A DNA stretch of 64,000 bases from Sedimentitalea sp039941015 (GCF_039941015.1 NZ_JBDVFI010000016.1), one strand, 5' to 3'. Numbered from the stretch's first letter, positions 7,239-15,945 are shown. Translations and numbers: made by a program. Notes: generated by a model from the letters alone, not told the origin.

Positions 7239-8525
7239 ATGAAACATACAGGTTGGCGTAAGCCAACACCGGGTCTTAGCATCGCTGAACAGCTTGCCCA
7301 AGCCGGTGAACAATTGGCTATACCCAAAAACAAGGCCCTTTTGGCGTGCAAACGGGTGGCGGCGCATATCGGATTGAAGGCCAGCGATATGATGCTGCTC
7401 GATACGTTTGGGGCGTTTACACAGTCTCAGGACTGGGAAGAGGGCAGGCGGCCCATTGTCTGGGCCTCTAACGCCTATCTGATGGAGCAGACCGGGTTTT
7501 CCCTGTCTGCGCTCAAACGCCATGCCAGGCGGCTTGTTGATGCCGGCCTCATTGCCTTCAAGGACAGCCCCAATGGCAAACGATGGGGCCACAGGGATGC
7601 CGAAGGGCATATCATCGAGGCCTATGGCTATGATCTTGCGCCCTTGGCCGCACGGGCAGAAGAATTTGAAGTTCTTTTTGCTCATCTACAGGCCGAACGG
7701 CAACTCTGTGCACGCGCGAAACGTCAGATCACGATCGTGCGTCGTACGATCCGCGCCAAGCTCGAAACCGCGTTGGAACAGGCCGTCTCAGGTCCCTGGA
7801 CCGCGCTCTCAGCGGCCTTTCAGGCGCTTCTGGATCGGCTGCCAAGGGGCTCGGTGGGGTCTGACAGGCTGTTTGACCTGCTTCAGCACTTCACGGCCCT
7901 AAAGGTGAAAATTGACGCGGCCCTTATGGAGCAGGACGAAGTTGTTGAAATGCCTGTGGAAAACGACACAGAAAATGGTGAACTTTCCACCAAGTATATC
8001 CAAGAAATGAACCCCAAGGGGTCCGTTAATGAACCTCACATACTAAATACAAATCAACCTTATCCTGTAATTAGTAATTCCTCAGAAAACGAGGAAGCGG
8101 CGGACGTGGTGACCAAGCCCAATGCTGAAGCGCCCGTTGAGACGGAGCAGGGGAATAGGGGCACAACCGCGAAGAAAAAACGCGGGGCAGTGCTGGATTT
8201 GGGGACGGTGATGCAGGCATGTCCTGGATTTACCCAGATGTCGCGGGACCTGGGCGGCTATGTTGAAAACTGGAGCGAACTGCACCGGGTTGCCGCACAG
8301 GTTCGGCCGATGGTGGGTGTGTCGGAACACGCCTGGGCCGTTGCGCAAGACCGATTGGGGCCACAGGCGGCCGCTGCGGCCATGGCGCTGATATTCGATA
8401 AGTTCAGCGATGGCGAAGTGACCTCACCGGGCGGATATCTGCGCGGTATGGTCGAGAAAGCCGGGGCAGGGGAGCTGCATCTGGAACGGAGTTTCTATGG
8501 GCGCTTGAGTGGGATGGCGGCGTGA
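7239..8525 (+). CDS. repC: RepC, replication initiator
   Basis: 428 residues, the usual RepC length. Typical RepC features are present: a helical N-terminal domain with a winged-helix section (WASNAYLMEQTGFSLSALKRH.RRLVDAGLIAF) and the RWGHRD segment. A variable linker precedes a conserved C-terminal helical domain. RepC is the only essential replication protein of this plasmid class, and the origin normally lies inside the gene; the AT-rich linker-coding part is the likely place. The ATG at 7239 follows the sequestered GGAGG. Confidence 0.97.
   Translation: MKHTGWRKPTPGLSIAEQLAQAGEQLAIPKNKALLACKRVAAHIGLKASDMMLLDTFGAFTQSQDWEEGRRPIVWASNAYLMEQTGFSLSALKRHARRLVDAGLIAFKDSPNGKRWGHRDAEGHIIEAYGYDLAPLAARAEEFEVLFAHLQAERQLCARAKRQITIVRRTIRAKLETALEQAVSGPWTALSAAFQALLDRLPRGSVGSDRLFDLLQHFTALKVKIDAALMEQDEVVEMPVENDTENGELSTKYIQEMNPKGSVNEPHILNTNQPYPVISNSSENEEAADVVTKPNAEAPVETEQGNRGTTAKKKRGAVLDLGTVMQACPGFTQMSRDLGGYVENWSELHRVAAQVRPMVGVSEHAWAVAQDRLGPQAAAAAMALIFDKFSDGEVTSPGGYLRGMVEKAGAGELHLERSFYGRLSGMAA
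8010..8095. other. Candidate oriV inside repC
   Basis: A conspicuously AT-rich run within repC (CATACTAAATACAAATC, TGTAATTAGTAATTCC) against a GC-rich background. It corresponds to the poorly conserved linker of RepC. In repABC plasmids the origin has been mapped to such an AT-rich part of repC. Inference by position and composition only. Confidence 0.5.
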
Positions 8526-8590
8526 TGGTCCACTCTCATCTTGAAGCTAGTGCGACTGAGTGCTACCGTGTCTCGAAAAGGAGCGATGCG

Positions 8591-8866
8591 ATGTCCGTTA
8601 AATCGTCAATATCTCTGACCGACCCTCAAGACCGTTTTGCGCGATCTCTGGTCGAGACGGGCCAGTATGCGAGCTTGAGCTCTGTTCTTCAGCAAGGCCT
8701 TGAATTGCTCCGTCAGAAAAATGAAGCTGATGAACTTGAACTTGCGGCGTTGCGACAACTTGTTGATCGGCGTGTAAGCGGACCAATGGTGTCTGCCGGT
8801 GAAATGGATACGCGGATCGAACAGATGATCGCTCGAAAGCAACGCGCACCTGATGTGGGAACTTGA
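8591..8866 (+). CDS. parD: ParD-family antitoxin
   Basis: 91 residues. The start at 8591 is seven bases after AAAAGGAG. A ribbon-helix-helix N-terminus (SSISLTDPQDRFARSLVETGQYASLSSVLQQGLELL) matches ParD/CopG antitoxins. The C-terminus is acidic and variable. It overlaps the downstream toxin gene by 14 bases, the usual antitoxin-first order. It neutralises the toxin and autoregulates the pair. Confidence 0.9.
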   Translation: MSVKSSISLTDPQDRFARSLVETGQYASLSSVLQQGLELLRQKNEADELELAALRQLVDRRVSGPMVSAGEMDTRIEQMIARKQRAPDVGT

Positions 8867-9206
8867 GTTCTCCGCCGAAGCGGAACAGGATTTTGAGCTG
8901 ATTTTTGACCATCTATGCAGGTCTTATGTCGATCTAGGCGAAGATTCCGATGCGGCACGCATCCGGGCGGCCGATCGTATTCGCGGGATACGAGCCTCGA
9001 TGGACAAACTATTGTCTGCTCCGTTTGTTGGAACGCTTCGGCCAGATGTCAGGCCTGGCTTGCGTTTCGTTCGGCAGGAGAAGGCCGTGGTCTGGTTTCT
9101 GCCGGATAAGGAGCGAACGCGTGTCGTCATTATCGCGGTTTTCTTCGGTGCACAGGATCACATTCGCCATATGTTGACGCGCTTGTTGAAAGGTCATGTT
9201 CAATAG
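8853..9206 (+). CDS. parE: ParE/RelE-family toxin
   Basis: 117 residues, with the RelE/ParE fold pattern: WELEFSAEAEQDFELIFDHL at the start, then helices, then RPGLRFVRQEKAVVWF and VVIIAVFFGAQD strands. ParE toxins poison DNA gyrase. Being translationally coupled to parD, it acts as a plasmid-addiction module next to repABC. Confidence 0.88.
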   Translation: MWELEFSAEAEQDFELIFDHLCRSYVDLGEDSDAARIRAADRIRGIRASMDKLLSAPFVGTLRPDVRPGLRFVRQEKAVVWFLPDKERTRVVIIAVFFGAQDHIRHMLTRLLKGHVQ

Positions 9207-9215
9207 GGCACGTCC

Positions 9216-10328
9216 CTACAACCTCGCAGCCTTGGTGAGGTTCACGCGGAACCGGTCAGGGCGGCGCTGGTAGCGGCGGGTCATTTCGGCGGAGGCGTGT
9301 CCAAGGTGTTTCTGGACGTAGCGCTCATCGACTTCGGCCGAAGAGACAAGCCCGGCGCGCAGGGAGTGGCCGGAAAACAGGGCGATGCGGTCCTTCTCGG
9401 GCAGGTCCGACCGGATACCCGCGTCCAGCACGGTCTGCTTGATCAGGCGGGCGACATGCTTGTCACTGAGCCGCGCGTCCAGCGCTGTCTGCTTGATCAG
9501 GCGGGCGACATGCTTGTCACTGAGCCGCGCGTCCAGCGCTGTCTTGCCGTCGCGCGCGGTGCTCACGAAGACCGGCCCGAAATCCTTCTTCGCAAAATGC
9601 AGCCCTTGTTCCAGCGCATGCACCGGGCAGGTCTGATCCGATGAGCCGCGACCGATCTCGACCTCCCGCCAGCCGGTCTTGGCGTTGAGCGTCAGCAGGG
9701 CACCCTTGTCCATGATCTCGATCCAACCGCCGCTGTCGGGCGTGTCGTCCTTGTGCACGTCGAGGCTGACGATCTCGGATCGCCGCAAACCGCCTGCATA
9801 TCCCAGGAGCAGGATCGCCCGGTCACGCAGTCCGCGCAGATCGTAGGGCAGGGTGGCCACCATGGCGAGAATGTCGTCTCTCAGGATCGCTTCCTTCTGC
9901 ACAGGTGGGCGCGCGTGTTTGCGTTTGATCCCGGCCAGCACCGTGGCAATGTGGCGGTTCTTGCGATCAAGGGCAAAGCCGCGCTGCGCGTAGTTCCAGG
10001 CCAGGCCGGAGAGGCGGCGTTCGATGGTGCTGACAGAAAGGGCAGGGGAGGGGTCCGAAGGGGATGCCAGATCGGCTAGGTAAAGCCCGATCATTTCGGG
10101 CGAGGGGGGCAGGGGCTCCGCTCCCTTCATCCGGCACCAGCGGGCGAAATGCGCCCAGTCCCTGGCATAGGCCTTCAGCGTGTTGTCCGACGCCGCGGCG
10201 TGGGCATAGACTCGAGCGGTGTCGACCAGCCGATCCTGTGTGCCGGACCCGGCGACATGGGAGGGCAGGGTGATGGCATCTGATCCGTCTTGTGTTGTCG
10301 AAGTGCCTGATTTATACTCTTTAATCAT
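9216..10328 (-). CDS. Tyrosine recombinase/integrase with an internal 18-residue duplication
   Basis: 370 residues from the ATG at 10328, which has GGAG eight bases upstream. An N-terminal SAM-like core-binding domain (TLKAYARDWAHFARWC) precedes the catalytic domain. All key residues are visible: Arg in GGLRRSEIVSL, HSLR, the LGH histidine, and the tyrosine in TRRYQRR. An 18-residue segment (TALDARLSDKHVARLIKQ) occurs twice in tandem immediately before the HxxR box, reflecting a perfect 54-bp duplication. The gene lies between two TA pairs and diverges from ccdA with only 19 bases between the starts. The likely role is plasmid dimer resolution or integration. Confidence 0.9.
   Translation of the reverse strand: MIKEYKSGTSTTQDGSDAITLPSHVAGSGTQDRLVDTARVYAHAAASDNTLKAYARDWAHFARWCRMKGAEPLPPSPEMIGLYLADLASPSDPSPALSVSTIERRLSGLAWNYAQRGFALDRKNRHIATVLAGIKRKHARPPVQKEAILRDDILAMVATLPYDLRGLRDRAILLLGYAGGLRRSEIVSLDVHKDDTPDSGGWIEIMDKGALLTLNAKTGWREVEIGRGSSDQTCPVHALEQGLHFAKKDFGPVFVSTARDGKTALDARLSDKHVARLIKQTALDARLSDKHVARLIKQTVLDAGIRSDLPEKDRIALFSGHSLRAGLVSSAEVDERYVQKHLGHASAEMTRRYQRRPDRFRVNLTKAARL
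9433..9540. repeat. Perfect 54-bp tandem duplication within the integrase gene
   Basis: Bases 9433-9486 are repeated exactly at 9487-9540. The unit is a multiple of three, so the reading frame is kept and 18 residues are added ahead of the catalytic HxxR box. The absence of any mismatch suggests a recent event or a selected one. Confidence 0.97.
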
Positions 10329-10347
10329 ACGTATTCTCCAAGAGGCT

Positions 10348-10572
10348 ATGATGGGACGAGTAAAGGTGAATCTGACGCTGGATGCTGACGTGGCTGAAAC
10401 CGCCCGCTCACTTGGTCTCAATATGTCGCGCCTCGCCGAGGCAGCGATTGCTGAAGCCGCCAAGACCGAGCGTAATCGTCTGTGGCGCATAGAGAACAAG
10501 AGTGCGATCAACGCTTATGCCGAGGAGGTTGCCCAAGACGGGTTGCCGCTTGCCTCGTTTCGAAGCTTCTAG
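10348..10572 (+). CDS. ccdA: CcdA-family antitoxin
   Basis: 74 residues. It has a ribbon-helix-helix start (RVKVNLTLDADVAETARSLGLNMSRLAEAAI) and a C-terminal toxin-binding tail (NRLWRIENKSAINAYAEEV.QDGLPLASFR) that is typical of CcdA. Two in-frame ATGs at 10348 and 10351 follow AGAGG. The toxin gene starts 12 bases downstream. The promoter must lie within the start of the divergent integrase gene. Confidence 0.9.
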   Translation: MMGRVKVNLTLDADVAETARSLGLNMSRLAEAAIAEAAKTERNRLWRIENKSAINAYAEEVAQDGLPLASFRSF

Positions 10573-10584
10573 ACGTTCCCCGGC

Positions 10585-10878
10585 ATGGCGCAGTTTGACC
10601 TTTATCGCCTGAGCGGCGGGCAACTTGTTGTTGACCTGCAAACTGACCTGATCGGTATCGACGCGTCTCGCATTGTGGTCCCATTGCGGGATGCTGGGCG
10701 TTACACAGCGTTTCCGGGCCTGACGCCCTCTGTTGATTTTGACGGGGCGCTGTGGATCGTTCGGGTGCAGGAGCTTGCAGCAATTCCAGGGGCCGAGTTG
10801 CGTGAATCTGTTGGCTCTTTGGCCGATCATCGCGATGTTTTGAAGCGCGCATTGGATATCTTGATCGATGGTGTGTGA
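10585..10878 (+). CDS. ccdB: CcdB-family gyrase-poison toxin
   Basis: 97 residues, near the usual CcdB length. The opening MAQFDLYRLSGGQLVVDLQ and the VVPL motif match the family. The C-terminal residues that stabilise the gyrase complex in F-plasmid CcdB (ending W-G-I) are not conserved here (ends LIDGV). It pairs with ccdA and forms a second addiction module beside the integrase. Confidence 0.85.
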   Translation: MAQFDLYRLSGGQLVVDLQTDLIGIDASRIVVPLRDAGRYTAFPGLTPSVDFDGALWIVRVQELAAIPGAELRESVGSLADHRDVLKRALDILIDGV

Positions 10879-11128
10879 GCGCGTATAGATCGAAGCACGA
10901 CCCCGTAGATCGTGCAACCGCTCCGTCCTTCCAATAACTGGGAATGACGTCGACGAGAAAGCCGATCTCGGGCAAATCCACCTAAAAAATGAGACCAATT
11001 CGGACATGCGATGAGCATATATTGACCTGTCCGATAATGCAAACTTATTGGATGTAAGATCGAGGTGTGAAGTGAGGCGGGTTGTACGATATATTGTAGT
11101 AGAAAGCGCCGCTTCAGAACGATCTCTG

Positions 11129-11453
11129 GACATGAAACTTGCGCCCGCCAATCTTGAACTCTGCCTCGACACACTACCGCGGATGCCGTCTTGGGTCACC
11201 TCCGGCCATGGTGAAGCACTTGAAGATGTGGCGTTTTTGTCGGGGCATCGCTGGCACATCTGGATGTTGTGTTGCGACAGGATGAGACCCCCAAGCCTTG
11301 CTACGGGAGCGGTTGGTCTTGGCGGCTGCAGAGGCCTGCGTCGCGTTCTCGGGCCGTCCGGAGCGGGCAGGGGAGTTGCGCGATGCCGTTCATCTGTTAA
11401 GACCCGGAGGTCTGCCTGGGCCCGCGGGGGAGGTCTACCTGCACTGACGGCGC
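11129..11453 (+). pseudogene. Frameshifted DUF1403-like gene remnant
   Basis: Three successive frames give one plausible protein. LPRMPSWVTSGHGEALEDVAFLSG in one frame is followed by GASLAHLDVVLRQDETPKPC in a second. LRERLVLAAAEACVAFSG, then RPERAGELRDAVHLL, and a stop follow in a third. The composite reads like the C-terminal part of a DUF1403-family protein broken by at least two frameshifts. The family name rests on memory of its pattern and is less certain than the frameshifts. Confidence 0.45.
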
Positions 11454-11644
11454 AGGGTTGAATGGGTGATATCGATCAAGGTGCTCCACTGCGCATTACC
11501 CAAGGTTGCACCCGCCCGGATAGCGATCTGGCTGGATACCGGGACGCGGGCGGCTTTGGTTCTGGAAACTGCCTTTGCCGGATCGAGCCGGGAGGCGGTT
11601 GTGTGATCGGCTTGTTTCTCTCGGGGCGGTTACAACATCAAAGC

Positions 11645-11919
11645 CCCTGAAAGCCATCGGCAGTAGTGATTGGCCAGACAAAGTTTTTGTCGACAAGAGC
11701 GGGTCGGACACGGAAGGCTTGTTCAATATGAACTGCCTACTCGTGATGTGCGGCTGGTGTTGGTTGATCACGGTCAGGCGAACTAGATATTTCAACAACA
11801 GCATTGAGCAAGACCACCGTTTCAACAAGAAACTCACCCGCCCGATGAAAACGTTCAAATCGCTGAATTCAGCGTCTGCTTCTCTTGCCGAAATAGAAGT
11901 CGCGCATATGATCCGGTAA
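11645..11919 (+). pseudogene. IS6-family transposase C-terminal fragment
   Basis: The frame reads WPDKVFVDKSGS, then GLFNMNCLLVM, NNSIEQDHRFNKKLTRPMK and EVAHMIR. This is the C-terminal half of a DDE transposase of the IS6 family, including the E of the DDE triad in IEQDHR. The N-terminal half is missing and no terminal repeats were identified. It lies upstream of the first TRAP operon, while a fragment of the other half lies downstream on the opposite strand. Confidence 0.75.
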
Positions 11920-12210
11920 GGTCTGTTTGACCAGACAAAGCAGTCAGGCTTTGCATTGCTCGCAATACTCGCTGGATAAGCGTGTCCAATAGTATAGCTA
12001 CCTTCGCCGGGCCGGAAACTTTGCGACACTACCTCACGCAGTGGCCCCTTGGTGTTTCCCATCTGATCAGGGCCATCAAAAGGTCTCTTGCTTCGAAAAT
12101 GCGTCGCCAATAGCAGAGTCGGCTTGCCTTACCTCACGGAAACATAAAAGCTGTCGATCGAACGCGGTCGCCTTGTTAGCAAGTCCGCGAAAAAATCAGG
12201 GAGGACTACT
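11920..12210. other. Leader of the first TRAP operon
   Basis: Non-coding region between the IS6-family fragment and the TRAP binding-protein gene. It should contain the promoter. The start of the transcript cannot be fixed by eye. Confidence 0.4.
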
Positions 12211-13191
12211 ATGAAAATCAAAACCAAATTTGCGCTTGGTGTTTCGACCGTTGCCATGATGGGGCTGTTGCCTGCGATGGCGGCCGCCGAAACAAAGCTG
12301 AAATGGGCGCATGTCTATGAAACAAGCGAGCCATACCACACCTGTGCTGTCGCCGCGAACGACTTGCTGATGACAGCCACGGATGGCCGCTACGGCATCG
12401 AAGTCTTCCCGGCATCGTCGCTTGGCAAAGAAGTCGACATCAACGAGGGTCTGGGCTTTGGCACTGTCGATATCATCTATACTGGGCAGTTGTTTGCCGG
12501 ACGTTCATACGGCCCGATCTCGATCGGTGGCGCGCCCTTCATGTTCCGTGACTATGACCATTGGGATAATTACCGCAACTCGGACCTGTTTGCGGAGTTG
12601 TCTCAAGGTTATACCGACGCGACGGGCAATCATATTACCGCGATGACATATTACGGCGCCCGCCATGTGACCTCGAACACGCCCGTTCTCGCGCCAGAAG
12701 ACATGGACGGCATGAAAATCCGGGTGCCAAATGCCCCGCTCTACATGATGTTCCCCGAGGCGGTTGGTGCAAACCCTGCTCCGATCGCTTTTGCGGAGGT
12801 CTATCTGGCGTTGCAGCAAGGTACTGTTGACGCGCAGGAAAACCCACTGCCGACGATTCAGGCCAAAAAGTTCTACGAGGTTCAGGAAAACATTAACCTG
12901 ACCGGCCACATTACCGACGCTTTGCTCACCATCGTCGGCGGTCCTGCGTGGGATGGCATGGACGAAGCCGACCGTGAGGCTCTCAGTGCCGTGACGACGC
13001 AGACCGCTGTTTGTGCCACCGACGCCATCATCAAGGCTGAGGGCGAGTTGGCTGAGTGGTTCCGCGGCGAAGGCGTGACAGTGAATGAGGTTGATCGTGG
13101 CCCGTTCATCGAAGCGGTGAAAAAGCTGCACAACGGCGAAGCGGCAACTTGGGATCAGGCGACCTATGACCGCCTGCAAGCCATCCAGTAA
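12211..13191 (+). CDS. dctP: TRAP transporter substrate-binding protein, DctP family
   Basis: 326 residues with a cleavable signal peptide (about residues 1-26, ...PAMAAAE) after an AGGGAGG ribosome-binding site. The DctP/TAXI-like periplasmic binding fold is clear: LKWAHVYETSEPYH near the start, the DMDGMKIRVPNAP ligand-arginine strand (Arg binds the substrate carboxylate), the NPAPIAFAEVYLALQQGTVDAQENPL signature, and a helical C-terminus. It delivers an organic acid to the DctQM permease encoded next. Substrate not predictable. Confidence 0.93.
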   Translation: MKIKTKFALGVSTVAMMGLLPAMAAAETKLKWAHVYETSEPYHTCAVAANDLLMTATDGRYGIEVFPASSLGKEVDINEGLGFGTVDIIYTGQLFAGRSYGPISIGGAPFMFRDYDHWDNYRNSDLFAELSQGYTDATGNHITAMTYYGARHVTSNTPVLAPEDMDGMKIRVPNAPLYMMFPEAVGANPAPIAFAEVYLALQQGTVDAQENPLPTIQAKKFYEVQENINLTGHITDALLTIVGGPAWDGMDEADREALSAVTTQTAVCATDAIIKAEGELAEWFRGEGVTVNEVDRGPFIEAVKKLHNGEAATWDQATYDRLQAIQ

Positions 13192-13213
13192 CCGTCTATT
13201 TCCTTGAGTACCA

Positions 13214-13239
13214 GGCCAGGGCGATGATGTGCCCTGGCC
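13214..13239 (+). terminator. Intercistronic hairpin between dctP and dctQ
   Basis: GGCCAGGGC (13214-13222) and GCCCTGGCC (13231-13239) form a perfect 9-bp stem with an 8-base loop, followed by ATTTAT. Such a partial terminator or RNA-stabilising stem lets the binding protein be made in excess over the membrane subunits. Confidence 0.65.
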
Positions 13240-13259
13240 ATTTATCTAAGGATATCGCA

Positions 13260-13826
13260 ATGAAGCCGCCCACCGAAGATGCCCACCTCACTGCGCCCAT
13301 CGCACTTGAGGAGGAAAAGATAGACTTGTCCGATCAGCAATGGGATGATGGTGTTGTCCTGATCCTGTTCTGGGTGCTGGCAGGGGTCGTGTTCCTGCAA
13401 TTTTTTACGCGTTATATCTTGAATGACTCTGTTGCCTGGACTGAGGAAATTGCGCGCTATCTCCTAATCGGTGTGACCTTCATTGGCGGGGTCATGGCCA
13501 CGCGCAAGCAGAGCCACATTGCCGTTGAATTCGTCTATCGCTGGGTGCCTCGCACCGGGCGCAAGATTGCCCAATTCACGATCGACGCTGTCACGACGGG
13601 GTTCTTTGCCGTGCTGGCAGTCCTGACGGCGCAGATTGCCGGGCGGACACGGCAATTGATGGTCTCGCTCGAGCTGCCCAAATCCATAATTTACTGGATC
13701 GTAGCTGCGGCCTTTGTATGCATGGCGCTGTATTCCGCGTGGAACATGTGGCGCCATCTTCGGGATGGCAGTTCTAAACTGATTGATCCGGAAAAATATG
13801 CGGACCAGATCCGCGCGATTGACTAG
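13260..13826 (+). CDS. dctQ: TRAP transporter small membrane subunit, DctQ family
   Basis: 188 residues. The start at 13260 is eight bases after TAAGGAT. The first 25 residues are hydrophilic and acidic. Four membrane helices follow, including the characteristic WTEEIARYLLIGVTFIGGVMATRKQSHI region of DctQ. A cytoplasmic C-terminal tail ends the protein. The large subunit starts nine bases after its stop. Confidence 0.9.
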   Translation: MKPPTEDAHLTAPIALEEEKIDLSDQQWDDGVVLILFWVLAGVVFLQFFTRYILNDSVAWTEEIARYLLIGVTFIGGVMATRKQSHIAVEFVYRWVPRTGRKIAQFTIDAVTTGFFAVLAVLTAQIAGRTRQLMVSLELPKSIIYWIVAAAFVCMALYSAWNMWRHLRDGSSKLIDPEKYADQIRAID

Positions 13827-13835
13827 GAGTTCAGC

Positions 13836-15116
13836 GTGGACATCATTTGGCTATTCGTAATGCTGTTCGGGATGCTGGTTTTTGGCGTTCCCGTGGCCGT
13901 TGCCCTTGCTGGTGCGTCTGTCGTCTTTATTTTTGCCACTGGTACACCACCACCCATGGTCGTTGCACACCGGATGATTAATGGGGTCGACAGCTTTCCC
14001 CTGCTAGCGGTGCCGTTTTTCATCCTCGCTGGGAATCTGATGAACACCGCCGGGATCACTGAACGTATATTTAATTTCGCGCTGGCTTTGGTAGGTTGGA
14101 TGCGTGGTGGCCTTGGCCATGTGAACGTGGGTGCCAGTGTGATTTTCGCAGGTATGTCCGGCGCGGCTGTGGCCGATGCGGGGGGGCTTGGAGCAATCGA
14201 GATCAAGGCAATGCGTGATGCGGGATACGACCCCAAATTCGCAGTGGGCATCACCGCCGCATCCTCATCCATCGGCCCGATCATTCCGCCTTCGCTGCCC
14301 ATGGTGATCTACGGGGTCGTTGCGGGCACCAGCATCGGACAATTGTTCGTCGCCGGGTTCATTCCCGGAATACTGATGGCGGTGTCGTTGATGATCATGA
14401 TTGCGATTATGTCCCGCACACGTGGTTTTGAGCGGGATCAAGCGTTCTACTGGTCGGTTCTGTTTTCTACATTCCGACGCGCATTCCTGTCCTTGCTTAC
14501 GCCTCTCATTATCGTCGGTGGTATTCTGTCGGGCGCGTTTACCCCGACCGAGGCTGCAGTCGCAGCCTGTGCTTGGGCGTTGTTTCTGGGCATGGTCGTG
14601 TACCGCACCTTGTCGATCCCCCGTTTTCTGCGGGTCAGTTACGATACAATCGAGACAACTGCCGTGGTGCTGATGGTTGTTGGAGCCGCTGCGATCTTTG
14701 CATGGATATTGACAAGCAACCGTGTGCCCGAACAGTTTGCCGCTGGCTTGTTAGCCGTGTCCGACAAGCCTTGGGTGGTCTTGATCCTGATGAACCTGAT
14801 CCTGCTGGCCGTCGGGTGTTTCATGGAGACAGTGGCCGCCATCACAATTTTGGTGCCTGTCTTGTTGCCCATTGCCGTAACTCTGGGCATCGATCCGGTT
14901 CATTTTGGGGTGATCATGGTGCTGAACCTGATGCTTGGCCTCTTGACGCCGCCGGTAGGGATGGTGCTCTATGTGCTCGCGCGAGTTGCAAAAATTCCCT
15001 TCGAGCAATGCGTTGTCGGAACGGCGCCGTTCCTCATTCCGCTGGTGATTGTGTTGATTCTGGTGACGTTCATTCCCGGCATCACCATGTGGTTGCCGAC
15101 ACTGATCTACCGATAA
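13836..15116 (+). CDS. dctM: TRAP transporter large permease, DctM family
   Basis: 426 residues with a GTG start after TAGGAG. Multiple membrane helices and the DctM/SiaM signatures are present: PFFILAGNLMNTAGIT, a GAAVADAGGLGAIE motif, and SSSIGPIIPPSLPMVIYG, which forms part of the Na+/substrate site. LTPPVGMVLYVLARVAKI occurs near the end. Forms a secondary sodium-driven transporter with the preceding DctQ and DctP. Confidence 0.94.
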   Translation: MDIIWLFVMLFGMLVFGVPVAVALAGASVVFIFATGTPPPMVVAHRMINGVDSFPLLAVPFFILAGNLMNTAGITERIFNFALALVGWMRGGLGHVNVGASVIFAGMSGAAVADAGGLGAIEIKAMRDAGYDPKFAVGITAASSSIGPIIPPSLPMVIYGVVAGTSIGQLFVAGFIPGILMAVSLMIMIAIMSRTRGFERDQAFYWSVLFSTFRRAFLSLLTPLIIVGGILSGAFTPTEAAVAACAWALFLGMVVYRTLSIPRFLRVSYDTIETTAVVLMVVGAAAIFAWILTSNRVPEQFAAGLLAVSDKPWVVLILMNLILLAVGCFMETVAAITILVPVLLPIAVTLGIDPVHFGVIMVLNLMLGLLTPPVGMVLYVLARVAKIPFEQCVVGTAPFLIPLVIVLILVTFIPGITMWLPTLIYR

Positions 15117-15357
15117 GTAGGTTCCGATGGGTCGTGTTGCAGGGATCGTCTCTTGGCTGATATCGAGGAAGTCCGTTCCTTTCAGGATGCTTTAAATACC
15201 ACACAAGTTCAACGCCGCTCGTCGTGACAAAAGCCCCAAGCAAAAGCAGCGGGTGACGAACTAGTCTGAATACAACGAAGGTGTACGACAACGCGGGGAT
15301 CTAACGGTCTGGGTCGTCCAAGACGCGCTTGGCCTGTGCTCGGCACCGCCTCGAATA
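15117..15357. other. Non-coding region after the first TRAP operon
   Basis: No gene or clear terminator seen. It connects the dctM stop to an IS6-family fragment. Confidence 0.35.
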
Positions 15358-15667
15358 ACCTAGAGCAAGGGTCTACCCGCATTTGTCGATCGCTCGGTAG
15401 CGATACATCCAGCGACCTCTAACCTTCACATAAGTTTCGCCCATCCGCCAGGATTGACCGGCCGGGGCCTTCCGACGATGAGCCTCATTGGCGATCACGC
15501 CGGCGTATTTTTAGACCCATTGATTGAGAGTTGCGTGATCGACAACGACACCGTGCTCGGCCATGATCTCTTCGAGATCGCGGTACGAGACACCAAAGCG
15601 AACATTGAAGTAGACCGCGTATAAGATCACAGATTTCGGGTAGTGGGAGCTTTTGAAACTGATCAAC
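15358..15667 (-). pseudogene. IS6-family transposase N-terminal fragment with internal stop
   Basis: Read on the minus strand: SFKSSHYPKSVILYAVYFNV, then SYRDLEEIMAEHGVVVDHATLNQWV, an in-frame TAA, and WRMGETYVKVRGRWMYRYRAIDKCG ending in TAG. This is the N-terminal half of an IS6-family transposase, with helix-turn-helix and first DDE aspartate region; a glycine stands where family members usually have D in WRMDETY. It faces the opposite direction to the C-terminal fragment at 11645, across the TRAP operon. Confidence 0.75.
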
Positions 15668-15689
15668 TTCTCAATCCTAATACCACCTT

Positions 15690-15926
15690 CCGAAAGCGCG
15701 CCATTTGGGCCAGACTGAAACCAGACGCAACGGCAATCAGAAAGTTTGCGACATTATCCATCGGTGATCCAACGGCACTGCCAGAGATGTTGGATCAAGT
15801 TGATGGCCCGGTTGATCTATTCCTCTCAGCCGGTGCTTACGACGGCAGTTCAACCCGCGATCTTCTTGTCGACCGCTTTGGACAATGATTGAGATTGCGA
15901 TCCCGCCTCCCAAAAACGCAACTTTT
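15690..15926 (+). pseudogene. Interrupted IS5-like DDE transposase fragment
   Basis: ARLKPDATAIRKF is followed by VDLFLSAGAYDGSSTRDLLVDRFG and, after a frameshift, EIAIPPPKNATF. These match the second-aspartate region of IS5-family-type transposases. The frame is cut at 15926/15927 by insertion of the IS element that follows, and the bases beyond that element restore the disrupted stretch. Confidence 0.6.
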
Positions 15927-15945
15927 AGGCTCCAGACTCATTGAT

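Noticed and set aside
10408..11259. 283-codon minus-strand frame over ccdAB
   Set aside because: Mostly antisense to the recognised ccdAB genes. A short stretch near 10900-10980 looks protein-like but could not be tied to any family.
12505..13179. 224-codon frame opposite dctP
   Set aside because: Shadow of a clear TRAP binding-protein gene.
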